Shown here: positions 35,512-44,249 of the stretch, piece after piece
Layout of the letters: the number at the start of each line of letters is the position of its first letter
Position numbering within the stretch: the stretch's first letter is position 1
Assembly (NCBI GenBank): GCA_937903155.1
Contig: CALCZU010000081.1
Span: forward strand, 30,011-94,010
Direction of reading: 5' to 3'
Source: an uncultured Bdellovibrionales bacterium
Lineage (GTDB): Bacteria; Bdellovibrionota; FAC87; UBA2466
Length of the DNA: 64,000 bases
The notes under the pieces: model-generated
Databases searched by the model: none
What the model was told of the DNA's origin: nothing
Seen by the model: only the letters and a program-made list of their open reading frames with translations
Position numbers and translations under genes: made by a program

Positions 35512-36116
35512 CACCTGCCGAAGGAATCGAAAACTATTTTGCGATTAGACCCGAGGGCCCCTTCCACAGTATTCCAAGCACGGTTCAATGTAATGAGTGC
35601 CACAAAGGAAGCGGCGATAAAATTTTAGGTTTTGAATCTTTGCAACTTTCGCACGATCGGGATCCGCTCGGCTTGCACTCAAGCCCTTCTTCTACAACGA
35701 TCCTCGAACTTCTCGAAAAGGGAATCCTCCTCAATTATAAAATGCAAACGCCCCCTCGAATTCACTCAAGCTCTGATGTTGGGCGCGCCTCGATGGGTTA
35801 TCTTCATGGAAATTGTGGTCATTGTCACAATCCCGAAGGATCCGCCAATTTTACCGGACTTGAATTCAAGCATTTGTCTCAGAGCGAAAATGAAAATGAA
35901 GAAGTTGCTTATCGAACTTCCGTGAATCAAAGAACTACGCAGTTCTTGATTGAAAATGAGGATCCTACCTACCGCGTTGTTCCTGGAAATGCGGAGAAGA
36001 GCGCAATCTACTATCGACTGAAAACCGGAACAATGCCTTCTCTCAATCATTCTCTAATCGATGTCGACGCCGTCGCTCAGTTAAGAGAATGGATAGAATC
36101 AATCACCACTCATTAG
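35505..36116 (+). pseudogene. 5'-truncated two-heme cytochrome-like gene
   Basis: The reading frame (up to 203 aa, TTG first) contains CNECH in IPSTVQCNECHKG and CGHCH in LHGNCGHCHNPEG, with the intervening ILGFESLQLSHDRDPLG typical of a large family of exported cytochrome-like proteins. In those proteins the LAPAEG...IP segment follows an N-terminal beta domain and signal peptide; here both are missing and the frame simply opens after a stop at 35484. Without export the hemes could not be attached, so it is probably a remnant or depends on the overlapping upstream membrane ORF. Confidence 0.6.
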
Positions 36117-36120
36117 TTCT

Positions 36121-37623
36121 CTACAATCGCACTCTTAAATTTACGTTCACAATCGTGGGAGCCGACTGAGCATCAGACGCAATGGAAATCTTTGCAGAAT
36201 AGGTTCCCGGCCGAAGCCCTCGCGGCGCCGCCGAAACCGCAAGAACGGAATTGGCCTTGGGACCGATTTGTCCCGCAGTCGAATTAATTGTCAGCCACTC
36301 GGAACTTGGGGTTGCCGCCCACTCCAAGACTGCAGTTCCATTGTTAGAGACGATCAGATTTTCGAACTTCACGGGGCGCCCGGCCTTGGATTCGAGTTCG
36401 ATGAGACCTTGATTGACTCCAATAATCGGCGCAGTCTGACTTTGACGGGTGAGCAAAACGGGAAGTATCACTTTTTCATTCGGGTACTCCTCACATTGAA
36501 ATTCGATTTTGCCGCGATGTTTACCTGCGGGCAAATTTTTGGCCGTCGCCATAACCGTAAAGTATTTGGGAGCGCTCTTCAGATCCCCGGAGGTAATAGG
36601 GGCCGTAAGCCAAGGAGTGGTCGGATCGATCGTCGCAGTCCAATGCACGGATTTGGAGTATGGATTATTGATCAGCACAGTTGCCGTGAGTTCGTCCGGT
36701 CCGCTGAACGCTCTGACCAGCCGTACCTCCTTTTGATCGACCATAATTGGCCTGACCGCGAAAGGTTTGGCTTCGAGATTGTTTGTAATGACATCTTCAG
36801 GAATAAGGTCGCGAAGATTCGTTAGGGCTACAAACTGGTAGTTTGCAGGCGGAAGTGTGTCGATTGAAGGTTTTTGGGTGTAGTAGTCGACAAAAATCAT
36901 CTCGCCTTTGCTATCTTTCTCTGTCGAATACTGAATGCTTCCCCAGTTTTTATCCATTTTTTGTTTGCTGTAATTCAAAGTAAAAGCCTTTTTGGTTTCG
37001 AGATCCACCGCAAAAAATCGAGCCCACAAAAGTTTGGCGGAATATTGGTGACTTGGAAAAACGGTTTTAGGCCCTTTTAAGATGGTTCGAAAAATGTGCT
37101 GAATAATTCCGTCGTAAAGCAAGAAGGACCCCGCCACTTCCGTATAAAGGTCAATTCCCGTTTTGCGTGAGCTCTCGACTTCGACTTCTCCGACTTCGAC
37201 CAAGTCACTTAGATTATTTAACTCATTTTTTTCGCTTGGGACGGCGCTATTCGAATTGACGATAAATCCGATGAGGTACTTTTCCTTTCGGATCGTCGGC
37301 AAAAGATATCGGATACTTGTCTCATGGGATTCATTTTTACTCAGCGAGACGGTCAAATCCGTATAACCCAAAACCATACCCGAATTGAGTTCACTCGTTG
37401 CGGGATAGGCTCGAGACGGAAGAAGATAGCCCTTAATTCTCAGTTTTCCTTCATAGCCGTCTTCCCCGATGTTATTCACTTTTATGGGAATCTCTAAAAA
37501 CTTTTGACTGGGTGTCATCGTCGTGATTTGAGGCGATCCCGAGACCTCTACCGTAAAATCGACGGCGCCAAAAACAAATTGATTCCAGAAAAGCACAGCG
37601 AGCAAGGACAAGCAGTGTTTCAT
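36121..37623 (-). CDS. Exported CARDB/BACON-like beta-domain protein
   Basis: The frame opens at 37761, but the ATG at 37623 has GGAG six bases upstream and starts a signal peptide (MKHCLSLLAVLFWNQFVFG), giving 500 aa. The N-terminal domain (about 20-150) reads like CARDB adhesion-type sandwiches, with SEKNELNNLSD as the usual loop. The last ~190 residues form two BACON-like units: WTATIDPTTPWLTAPITSG with AKNLPAGKHRGKIEF, and WAATPSSEWLTINSTAGQ with RGLRPGTYSAKISI. Such domains bind carbohydrate or protein at the surface. It is encoded opposite to its neighbours. Confidence 0.75.
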   Translation of the reverse strand: MKHCLSLLAVLFWNQFVFGAVDFTVEVSGSPQITTMTPSQKFLEIPIKVNNIGEDGYEGKLRIKGYLLPSRAYPATSELNSGMVLGYTDLTVSLSKNESHETSIRYLLPTIRKEKYLIGFIVNSNSAVPSEKNELNNLSDLVEVGEVEVESSRKTGIDLYTEVAGSFLLYDGIIQHIFRTILKGPKTVFPSHQYSAKLLWARFFAVDLETKKAFTLNYSKQKMDKNWGSIQYSTEKDSKGEMIFVDYYTQKPSIDTLPPANYQFVALTNLRDLIPEDVITNNLEAKPFAVRPIMVDQKEVRLVRAFSGPDELTATVLINNPYSKSVHWTATIDPTTPWLTAPITSGDLKSAPKYFTVMATAKNLPAGKHRGKIEFQCEEYPNEKVILPVLLTRQSQTAPIIGVNQGLIELESKAGRPVKFENLIVSNNGTAVLEWAATPSSEWLTINSTAGQIGPKANSVLAVSAAPRGLRPGTYSAKISIASDAQSAPTIVNVNLRVRL

Positions 37624-37872
37624 ATTTCTCCAGTGGATAGTTTGATTTGCGACATTTATTATGCCGCAAAAAAAAGGAATTGCATCCCCCCTGCGATATT
37701 TTCTAGAGCTTTTATGTGGTAAAATTCCATCAACGATGACCTCAAGCCTAGCCCATCGCATAGCGATGATTCGGAAAAAATTTTTTTTGTTGGGCTTGTC
37801 GCGCTAACCTCCAGCCTCATTGCAAAGCCGAAGCAATGCGAAATTGAAGTTGACGCCCGAAAAGAAATTCTT

Positions 37873-38874
37873 TTGACGGATTTATCGGTGATCGCAGACC
37901 GTCGCACCGACCAGAGAAATGTTTGGAGCTTTGCCGCACGATTTCCTTCATTGCGGAAGATGCAGCGAGATCCCTTCTCGATTTTTGAGGGTTGGCTTCA
38001 GGAGTGGGTCAGTGTGAAAGAAATTAACGGCTTCCCTATTACACCGCGTAATTCAGAAAGTTTAGTATCGGTTTGGCCGCAGTATCAAGGTAAGTTGAAT
38101 CCGAATGACGCCCCATTTCTGTTACTTGCAATGGTGTTTCGGCTCGATATTAACCCAGGACGAAACGCAGCGGGGGAATTCCGATTCGTGTACGGAGTGA
38201 CGGATCCGCGTAACGGAGAACCGCTTCCGTTTACTTCCATTTTTGAATACGCCCTACCGCTCACGGAAAAGTTTCCAACGATTCTTCATTGGGCTAATGC
38301 CATTCACGCGCTTCGTGAGTTACCGTACGGGGAACGCTTTAATGACGTATTGCAAACGCTCACGGACGAACTTCCCGCTTTTCCTTTGCGAGTTCGCACG
38401 AATGACATGCTTCTTGATTCCGAATGGGAAATGAGAGAGTTTGAATTTCAATCCGAGAACAAGCTTGTCAATGTGACCACGTCTCAGACTCCGGCTCCGA
38501 TTTTTGATGAAGAACAAAAGCAAGTTTTGATCGATTGGATCAGCGGGCACGAGATGGAGATTTTGAAAGGTCAGTACCAGTTGCCTAAAAATTTTTTATC
38601 GGGAGCCGCCCCGGTGCCCGACGAGTCGTATAGTTGGTTGACTACTTCAGAACTCACGGAGCCGCTTCGGAAACAGTTTTCACTCAATACCTGCAACGGT
38701 TGTCATTCGGGCGACACCTTAACCCGATTCTTACATGTCGAGCCACGGCGTTCCGGATCCGAGCCAATCATTTCCGACTATTTGAACAGCGATCTCGAAA
38801 GGCGGGCGGCTTTTGTAAAACAACTCCTTTGTCGAGAACCCGAGCTGAAAAGTTACTCGAATCTTACGCACTAA
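37873..38874 (+). CDS. Exported CxxCH protein; N-terminal signal peptide lies out of frame upstream
   Basis: The annotated frame starts at a TTG (333 aa) but is open to 37723 without a better start. At 37766 an ATG in another frame reads MIRKKFF; inserting one T in the 8-T run (37781-37788) joins it to VGLVALTSSLIAKPKQCEIE, a textbook signal peptide in the gene's frame. The body is of a family seen in predatory and myxobacteria-like genomes (EYALPLTEK..LHWANAIHAL, VRTNDMLL..WEMREFEF) and ends with one heme c-like motif, CNGCHSGDT. The T8/T9 tract may be an assembly error or an on/off switch for export. Confidence 0.7.
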   Translation: MTDLSVIADRRTDQRNVWSFAARFPSLRKMQRDPFSIFEGWLQEWVSVKEINGFPITPRNSESLVSVWPQYQGKLNPNDAPFLLLAMVFRLDINPGRNAAGEFRFVYGVTDPRNGEPLPFTSIFEYALPLTEKFPTILHWANAIHALRELPYGERFNDVLQTLTDELPAFPLRVRTNDMLLDSEWEMREFEFQSENKLVNVTTSQTPAPIFDEEQKQVLIDWISGHEMEILKGQYQLPKNFLSGAAPVPDESYSWLTTSELTEPLRKQFSLNTCNGCHSGDTLTRFLHVEPRRSGSEPIISDYLNSDLERRAAFVKQLLCREPELKSYSNLTH

Positions 38875-38902
38875 ACCTAGTTTGTCGTCTTTTAAGCTCT
38901 GC

Positions 38903-39256
38903 CTACTGCGGTCGCGAATTGTTCATTGGCATCGTTTCAATGATTTCAATGGACGCCTTTGGGATTCCAAAATGTGGATGGTTCTCAAAAGTTTTTGCAG
39001 CGGCCTCATGGGATTCTGCCTCGATGAATGAGTACAACATAGTGTCGTTTCTAAAATCAGAAACTCCTTCTGCAGAAACGCGTTTGGTTTTATATGCGGC
39101 CGCGGTCTCACGGAACATTTCTGAATGCTCTCCCATCCATTTCTGCCAATCAGCTTGCATTTTCTTTTCGCCTGCTTTGCGGACTTCGGGATCGGTTTTC
39201 TTCCAATCGTCGACGACGTTTTTGGGAGCCATATACAAAACAAGAAATTTTTTCAT
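38903..39256 (-). CDS. YCII-like (dimeric alpha-beta barrel) protein
   Basis: A 117-aa product. A short cytoplasmic protein starting MKKFLVLYMAP with a conserved helix around WQKWMGEHSEMF and a C-terminal EIIETMPM strand, the pattern of YCII/DGPF ferredoxin-like domains. Some relatives are enzymes, many are uncharacterised. GAGGAG precedes the ATG. It is convergent with the CxxCH protein gene. No partner sigma factor, common next to DGPF proteins, is seen. Confidence 0.75.
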   Translation of the reverse strand: MKKFLVLYMAPKNVVDDWKKTDPEVRKAGEKKMQADWQKWMGEHSEMFRETAAAYKTKRVSAEGVSDFRNDTMLYSFIEAESHEAAAKTFENHPHFGIPKASIEIIETMPMNNSRPQ

Positions 39257-39482
39257 TGATTTCTCCTCGAAGGAAAAATTTTAACTGGGTACAGCGTTTT
39301 AGGCAAATTGCTGCCGTAGCTCTACCTTACTGACAAGAGATATTGGTCAAAATTCTAGTCATGTAAAGGTGTTCGCTGTTTTTTACGAATGTATCGTAAC
39401 TCGGCTCGCTGGGAGCATCGTCTGAAGAAACAGCGTTAAGCCGAAGCAATTTCAGGAATACCATACTCCTTGAATCCTGATG

Positions 39483-39929
39483 TTATTTAATACAAGTATT
39501 TCGATAAGAAGCTTGGCAGGTCCAACGGTAAGTTCCTTGCCATCCGAGCTCAGAGTAATCTGATTGTCGAGTTACCTCCCAATGACCCCCCTGTTGGTTA
39601 CATTGTAACTTTTTAAAAGTATTGATACTGCCGTTTGCATCTAACTTATATGAAGAATCGTCCAAAATTTTATGGCACCAAACAGGACATATCGTTTCAA
39701 TGCCTCCCCGGGTACAACGGGGCGAATTAGGAAAAAGTGTTTGGGAATTCAGAGCTTGTGAATCAGGAGACACCGAGTTCTGGGTGACAATATCAAAAAC
39801 AATTTGTTGGTTTGAATCTGAGTCTTGCGCGGTATATACATCCTCTGAAAAATTTTCCTCCGCAAAACTATTCTGATTTATTAACCCTATTAAAGCGAAC
39901 GCGAAACCCAATTTAACGAACTTGTTCAT
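39483..39929 (-). CDS. Secreted Cys-containing protein of unknown function
   Basis: A 148-aa product with a signal peptide (MNKFVKLGFAFALIGLINQNSFA). The mature part begins with an Asp/Ser/Gln-rich, probably disordered stretch, then a domain with six Cys (RCTRGG, ICPVWCHK, LQCNQQGG, WTCQASYRNTC). GGGGGA lies before the ATG. No family was recognised. Confidence 0.6.
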   Translation of the reverse strand: MNKFVKLGFAFALIGLINQNSFAEENFSEDVYTAQDSDSNQQIVFDIVTQNSVSPDSQALNSQTLFPNSPRCTRGGIETICPVWCHKILDDSSYKLDANGSINTFKKLQCNQQGGHWEVTRQSDYSELGWQGTYRWTCQASYRNTCIK

Positions 39930-39976
39930 TTATCCCCCTTTAGCTTTTACAAAATTAGGAAAGGTAAAAATTGTTG

Positions 39977-40201
39977 TCAAGGGATTTGGGCCAACGGAAG
40001 CAAACTGTTTGAGTTTTTGCAATCAGGGATAGGATCATAAAAAACCTCTCGTACATTACTTGATTGCAATAAGTCTCGCTTGAAGATCGGCATACTGCCA
40101 GAATGAGGTTTGCCTGCACCCGTTTTGTTATGGAAACAATATCCGTTTCCGAAATCCTTGTGATGATAAATAGTCGAGGCAAAAGCACTTTCATCAATCA
40201 A
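39977..40201 (-). CDS. Doubtful short ORF, possibly a gene fragment
   Basis: A 74-aa frame rich in His, Asn and aromatic residues (YHHKDFGNGYCFHNKTGAG). It has no signal peptide, no clear ribosome site and no family match. An overlapping frame (39955-40197) is equally open. It may be a remnant of a longer gene; weakly supported. Confidence 0.25.
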   Translation of the reverse strand: MIDESAFASTIYHHKDFGNGYCFHNKTGAGKPHSGSMPIFKRDLLQSSNVREVFYDPIPDCKNSNSLLPLAQIP

Positions 40202-40273
40202 TTCTCTATTTTCGATTTTCTGGTTTTCTTGCTTTCTACGGGTTTCTGGAAAATTGAGAATAGAAAATAGAGG

Positions 40274-40296
40274 AAATTTTCGTTGGGCGAAAATTT
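40274..40296 (-). terminator. Terminator hairpin of tRNA-Leu
   Basis: AAATTTTCG and CGAAAATTT form a perfect 9-bp stem with a 5-nt loop directly at the 3' end of the tRNA on the minus strand. Confidence 0.5.
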
Positions 40297-40376
40297 GCCG
40301 CAGGAGGGACTTGAACCCCCACGCCCAAGGGCACTGGCTTCTAAGACCAGCGTGTCTGCCATTTCACCACTGCGGC
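40296..40376 (-). tRNA. tRNA-Leu(TAG)
   Basis: On the minus strand a complete cloverleaf is visible: acceptor GCCGCAG/CTGCGGC with discriminator A, D arm with GTGAAATGGCAGAC, anticodon stem CTGGT/GCCAG around loop CTTAGAA (anticodon TAG, reading CUA), a short variable stem GCCC/GGGC typical of class II leucine tRNAs, and T arm GGGGGTTCAAGTCCCTC. CCA is not encoded. Confidence 0.97.
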
Positions 40377-40417
40377 TTGACTAAGAGCTGTTATTTAGAC
40401 AAAAGACCATATCACAA

Positions 40418-41077
40418 GTGAGCCAAAAGAGAAAAATTAAAGAGCAGGTTAGTCAAAAAACGGTTCAGGGTGTTTTCGAAACCCTCCTTTTAGATTTTCC
40501 AGAACCGAAAACGGAGTTGACCTATGAAGGCCCTTTCCAGTTGATTGTGGCGGTGGTTCTTTCCGCACAGTGCACCGATGCGCGGGTCAATCAGGTGACG
40601 CCCCCCCTATTTGCGAAATATCCGACGGCTTCTAAAATGGCTCAGGCCGCTCCAAAAGAACTTGAAAAAATCATTCACTCTTGTGGGTTTTATCGCCAAA
40701 AAGCGAAATCGCTTATCAGTCTTTCTCAAGATATTGTCGGAAAATTCGATGGAAAAGTTCCTGGGAACTTGGATGACCTCGTAAGCTTAAGAGGGGTAGG
40801 GCGGAAAACTGCGAGTGTGGTTTTAAACCAAGCATTTGATGAACCCGCAATCGCTGTCGACACCCATGTCAAACGGGTGGCTTATCGATTGGGGTGGACG
40901 GATAACGAGGATCCGGTCAAAGTAGAGTTTGATTTAAGAGAACTTTTGCCTAGAAAATTGTGGAGTACCGTGAACGGCCTTTTGATTTTACACGGAAGAA
41001 AAACCTGCAAAGCCCGTAAACCGCTTTGCGACGTCTGTCCCATTAACCGATACTGTCCATTCTTTCAAAACCAGTGA
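40418..41077 (+). CDS. nth: Endonuclease III (DNA glycosylase/AP lyase)
   Basis: Removes oxidised pyrimidines and cleaves the abasic site in base excision repair. Full length (219 aa) with a GTG start. The helix-hairpin-helix LRGVGRKTASVVL holds the catalytic Lys130; the catalytic Asp148 lies in VDTHVKR; the C-terminal 4Fe-4S cluster is bound by four Cys in CKARKPLCDVCPINRYC. Its stop overlaps the next gene's GTG by 4 bp. Confidence 0.96.
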   Translation: MSQKRKIKEQVSQKTVQGVFETLLLDFPEPKTELTYEGPFQLIVAVVLSAQCTDARVNQVTPPLFAKYPTASKMAQAAPKELEKIIHSCGFYRQKAKSLISLSQDIVGKFDGKVPGNLDDLVSLRGVGRKTASVVLNQAFDEPAIAVDTHVKRVAYRLGWTDNEDPVKVEFDLRELLPRKLWSTVNGLLILHGRKTCKARKPLCDVCPINRYCPFFQNQ

Positions 41078-42876
41078 AATCGAATCACGATCATCCCCTT
41101 GCTTCACGATTGGCCGAATTCCCGGCATTTTTCTTTTTTCCTTATTTGCTTATCTATCTTTTTGCTTGGAAATTTGAATTGCCCCTTCTCGCCGTCGAAA
41201 AAGTTTTTTGGGGGTTACACTTCGTCAATCTATTGATCGCGGGATGGATGTTGCGCGAAGTCTTTCGAAAAATCAAACCCGTGGAATGGGGATTTTGGAT
41301 TTTACTGGCTGCCCTCCTTTGGCAGCGTGGAGCTTACTTAGAATACCCTTCGGACCCTTGGGAACACTTTAGACGCCTCACGGTTTGGAATGATTTCGAA
41401 AGAATTTCTGAGAATCCTCTGAAAGATAGGTTCGCTTATTTCTGGGGTTGGACCTTTATCCGCTATTTCGATCCCATTCACCAAAGAAGTTTTCTCAATT
41501 TTTATAGCGCTTTTTGGCAATGGATTTTCTGTTACCAGTTCGCAAGATTTTGTTTCCGAATGGGAGTTCAAAGAACTTCGCTCATTCCTCAAGTCCTTGG
41601 TTGCCTGCTTTTTTTCGGAAATGGGATTTTAAACTTTCGTTATTACATGTTGTCTTCTGTTCCTTTGGCCTATGTCTCCTATCTTTCGGCGCTCATGCTT
41701 TGTAAGGAGTTTTTAAGCTCTCGAAAAAAAGAACTCCTACTCGCTATTCTTCCGCTGATCCTTCTGATGGCATTTAATCACGGCGAAACGATCATCTTTT
41801 TTATGATTTCGATTGTGGCGATGGGACTTCTAGAAATCAACAGGCGGTTCCATCTCACCCGACGAAAAGCCGTTTTAGCGACTCTTCTAATGTTTCTTGC
41901 GGCTACGTATGCTCTTGGGTACGCCGCATGGTTTTATCATTGGTTCCCCTATAACAAGTTTGTGAACTCGGGTCTATGGCATCCGCAACTCACTCACTTT
42001 GCTACATTCCGTGTGTGGGACCTCGATGGGAAAATTTTTAATTCTATCGCGCTTCCGGGGTTGATTGCATTGGGTGGAAGCTTTTTATTTTTTAAACGGT
42101 TTCCCGAGATTGTAGCGATTAGTTGGATGCAGCTACTCGTGCTTGTCTTCCCGGTCAGCGCGGTCCTCATTGTGCGTTTTTTTCACTACGACACCCCTTA
42201 CCGCGTTCTGTACACCTTGCCGGTCAGTTTTTTGGGAGTTCTGCTCCTTGAAAAAGGCATTACAAAAGTTTTCTCTAAAAAGCCTCAGCGTCAATGGATT
42301 GTGACGTCTGTTCTCGTCGTGCTTCTCTCTATTCCCGCCGCTTTTCCTTGGAGGGGCCGAGGATTTTTTCAAATTCATCGACCCAAAACAGATCGCAGTC
42401 TTGTGCCTTTAGACCAAACCGCTCAGTGGTTTTTTGAAAATCGAAAAAGCAACCCGCGAAATTGCCAGATTTTATCGGATGACCTTTCACTATTCTCGCT
42501 TCACGCTCATTTAGGAAAGGACAGATACTATTTTGATCGAGCAAATCCTCGACATTTTTTAAAAGAAATGGGTCGCGACTCCCAGTTACTCGTTGAAAAG
42601 CTGGTCTCGATTTCGCTCGAGCAGAAAGAAGTCTGTGGGATTTTAATCGCGCGAAGCGCCGATGTGCCACCTCCCCAGTATTCGATCATTGCGATGGAAG
42701 GGCAACTCTGGCCCCCGCAGCGAGGGCACCTCGAAACCTATCTTTCCAAAGACGACGGCCTTCTTCGAGAGGGTTTAATCAACAGGCGTTGGAAAAAAAT
42801 CGCGGTTCCGCCCTATTATGATCTTTACGAGCCGCCTTATTTAAATGATTTACCATCCTCGACTTCCTCCAAATAA
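41074..42876 (+). CDS. Large polytopic membrane protein, GT-C glycosyltransferase-like
   Basis: A 600-aa product with about twelve membrane helices and a C-terminal soluble part (about 440-600). An acidic loop after the first helices (YPSDPWEHFRRL) sits where GT-C enzymes carry catalytic Asp/Glu. No exact family could be fixed. Such proteins transfer sugars from polyprenyl-phosphate carriers on the periplasmic side. It is translationally coupled to nth (GTGA overlap), an odd pairing likely to be incidental, and is followed 26 bp later by a second protein of similar type. Confidence 0.6.
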   Translation: MKSNHDHPLASRLAEFPAFFFFPYLLIYLFAWKFELPLLAVEKVFWGLHFVNLLIAGWMLREVFRKIKPVEWGFWILLAALLWQRGAYLEYPSDPWEHFRRLTVWNDFERISENPLKDRFAYFWGWTFIRYFDPIHQRSFLNFYSAFWQWIFCYQFARFCFRMGVQRTSLIPQVLGCLLFFGNGILNFRYYMLSSVPLAYVSYLSALMLCKEFLSSRKKELLLAILPLILLMAFNHGETIIFFMISIVAMGLLEINRRFHLTRRKAVLATLLMFLAATYALGYAAWFYHWFPYNKFVNSGLWHPQLTHFATFRVWDLDGKIFNSIALPGLIALGGSFLFFKRFPEIVAISWMQLLVLVFPVSAVLIVRFFHYDTPYRVLYTLPVSFLGVLLLEKGITKVFSKKPQRQWIVTSVLVVLLSIPAAFPWRGRGFFQIHRPKTDRSLVPLDQTAQWFFENRKSNPRNCQILSDDLSLFSLHAHLGKDRYYFDRANPRHFLKEMGRDSQLLVEKLVSISLEQKEVCGILIARSADVPPPQYSIIAMEGQLWPPQRGHLETYLSKDDGLLREGLINRRWKKIAVPPYYDLYEPPYLNDLPSSTSSK

Positions 42877-42902
42877 GATGGATCTGATACAATATTGAAC
42901 AC

Positions 42903-44246
42903 ATGGGTTGCCTTAAAACATACCGGTGGTTTTTTGCCGCATTGCTCACACTTTACCTGCCTTTATTAGCGATAGACTATTTCAGACATGATGATTGGAT
43001 GATGCTGGGAACTGCCGTAAAAAAGATGCCCATGGAGTGGCCCCTTTTATGGAAGGCGTATTTATATTACGCACCGGACGTCAAAGGTGCTTGGTTTTTA
43101 AGACCGTTTTTTTTACTCGCGATCTATTCGAATTTCCACTTGTTTGGATACCATTATTGGCTTTGGATTCTCGAGCAAATTGTTCTACTCGGTGCGACGC
43201 TGGTGCTGGCAACTGATACGCTCGAAAGAATTCGAGGAAAAGCCTCTGACAGCTTCATTTTCTTGTACATTTTTCTTTTTTGTATCCCTTTGCATTTTGC
43301 AAGCGTTCTGTGGATGGGCGAGGGGCTTATGAATATTCCCCAAGTCTTTCTCATGGTGGTTTGCCTCTACGGGTTTTTGAAGTCGACAAAGTTTGGAGAA
43401 TTACCTTATCTTGTTGCGGTTCTGTCGTACCTTGCAGCTTTATTTTTTAAAGAGTCTTCGATTGTTCTTCCGTTTATTTTGTTCTTCGTTCTTTTTTCGC
43501 AAGGAAAACTAATAGAGGAACGTTTTCGGCTTCTGCTGTTTTTCATTTTAGGCGGGATCTATTTCGTTTGTCGGTTTACTTTGGTCGTCGTCAACGAAGG
43601 TTATCATCCTGTCTTTAATGTCGAGTGCTTTTTAAAGCCTCTGTGTGTGTTCCTATTTTTCTGTTTTTTAGGGCCTCTGGTTTTGACGGTCCTTTCAAAA
43701 GTGCAGAAAAATGAACGGCCTCTTTTCGCCAGTCCTCTTCTGTGGATCGGGTATTTTTCTCTGATCTTTCTTCTGATTCTGCCGCACCTGGGACATTGGT
43801 TTTTTTCTCCGGGCTGGCTTTATCTCCCAGGATTTTTCGCTTCATTTCTTTTTCCCTTTTTATTCAAAAATCCTGAAACGCTTCAAAAGGGGATTTTTTC
43901 AAAAGGGCTCGTCATCTTTTTTCTCTCCGTCCTCCCGCTGGGCTGGCAACTTTCAGATATCGGTTGGTTTTCCTGGGGAGGCATCCAAAAAAAAGCACAT
44001 CGACTGGTGTTAGACATGGACCCCAAAGTGATTAAACGAATCAATTTAATCGAATGCCCTAATCCGAATTATTTGAAGTCAGATCTCAGTCGAGTGGTTG
44101 GAAGTTACGATAGTTTCCAGCATATGTGGTATTTGGCGCATGACTCAAAGATAAAAGTCGTAGAGCTTCCCTGCGGCACTCAAGTGCCGAAATCTCCAGA
44201 AGTCGCAACCCTCATGTATCGTTTTCCCGAAATCTCACTTCAATAG
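42903..44246 (+). CDS. Polytopic membrane protein, GT-C glycosyltransferase-like
   Basis: A 447-aa product with about ten membrane helices. The first periplasmic loop has DYFRHDDWMML with the DD pair common in GT-C enzymes, and a later loop FFKESSIVLP has the Lys-Glu pair seen in many PMT-like proteins. Likely a polyprenyl-sugar-dependent transferase for glycoprotein or glycolipid synthesis; donor and acceptor unknown. It forms an operon with the preceding gene. Confidence 0.6.
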   Translation: MGCLKTYRWFFAALLTLYLPLLAIDYFRHDDWMMLGTAVKKMPMEWPLLWKAYLYYAPDVKGAWFLRPFFLLAIYSNFHLFGYHYWLWILEQIVLLGATLVLATDTLERIRGKASDSFIFLYIFLFCIPLHFASVLWMGEGLMNIPQVFLMVVCLYGFLKSTKFGELPYLVAVLSYLAALFFKESSIVLPFILFFVLFSQGKLIEERFRLLLFFILGGIYFVCRFTLVVVNEGYHPVFNVECFLKPLCVFLFFCFLGPLVLTVLSKVQKNERPLFASPLLWIGYFSLIFLLILPHLGHWFFSPGWLYLPGFFASFLFPFLFKNPETLQKGIFSKGLVIFFLSVLPLGWQLSDIGWFSWGGIQKKAHRLVLDMDPKVIKRINLIECPNPNYLKSDLSRVVGSYDSFQHMWYLAHDSKIKVVELPCGTQVPKSPEVATLMYRFPEISLQ

Positions 44247-44249
44247 TTT

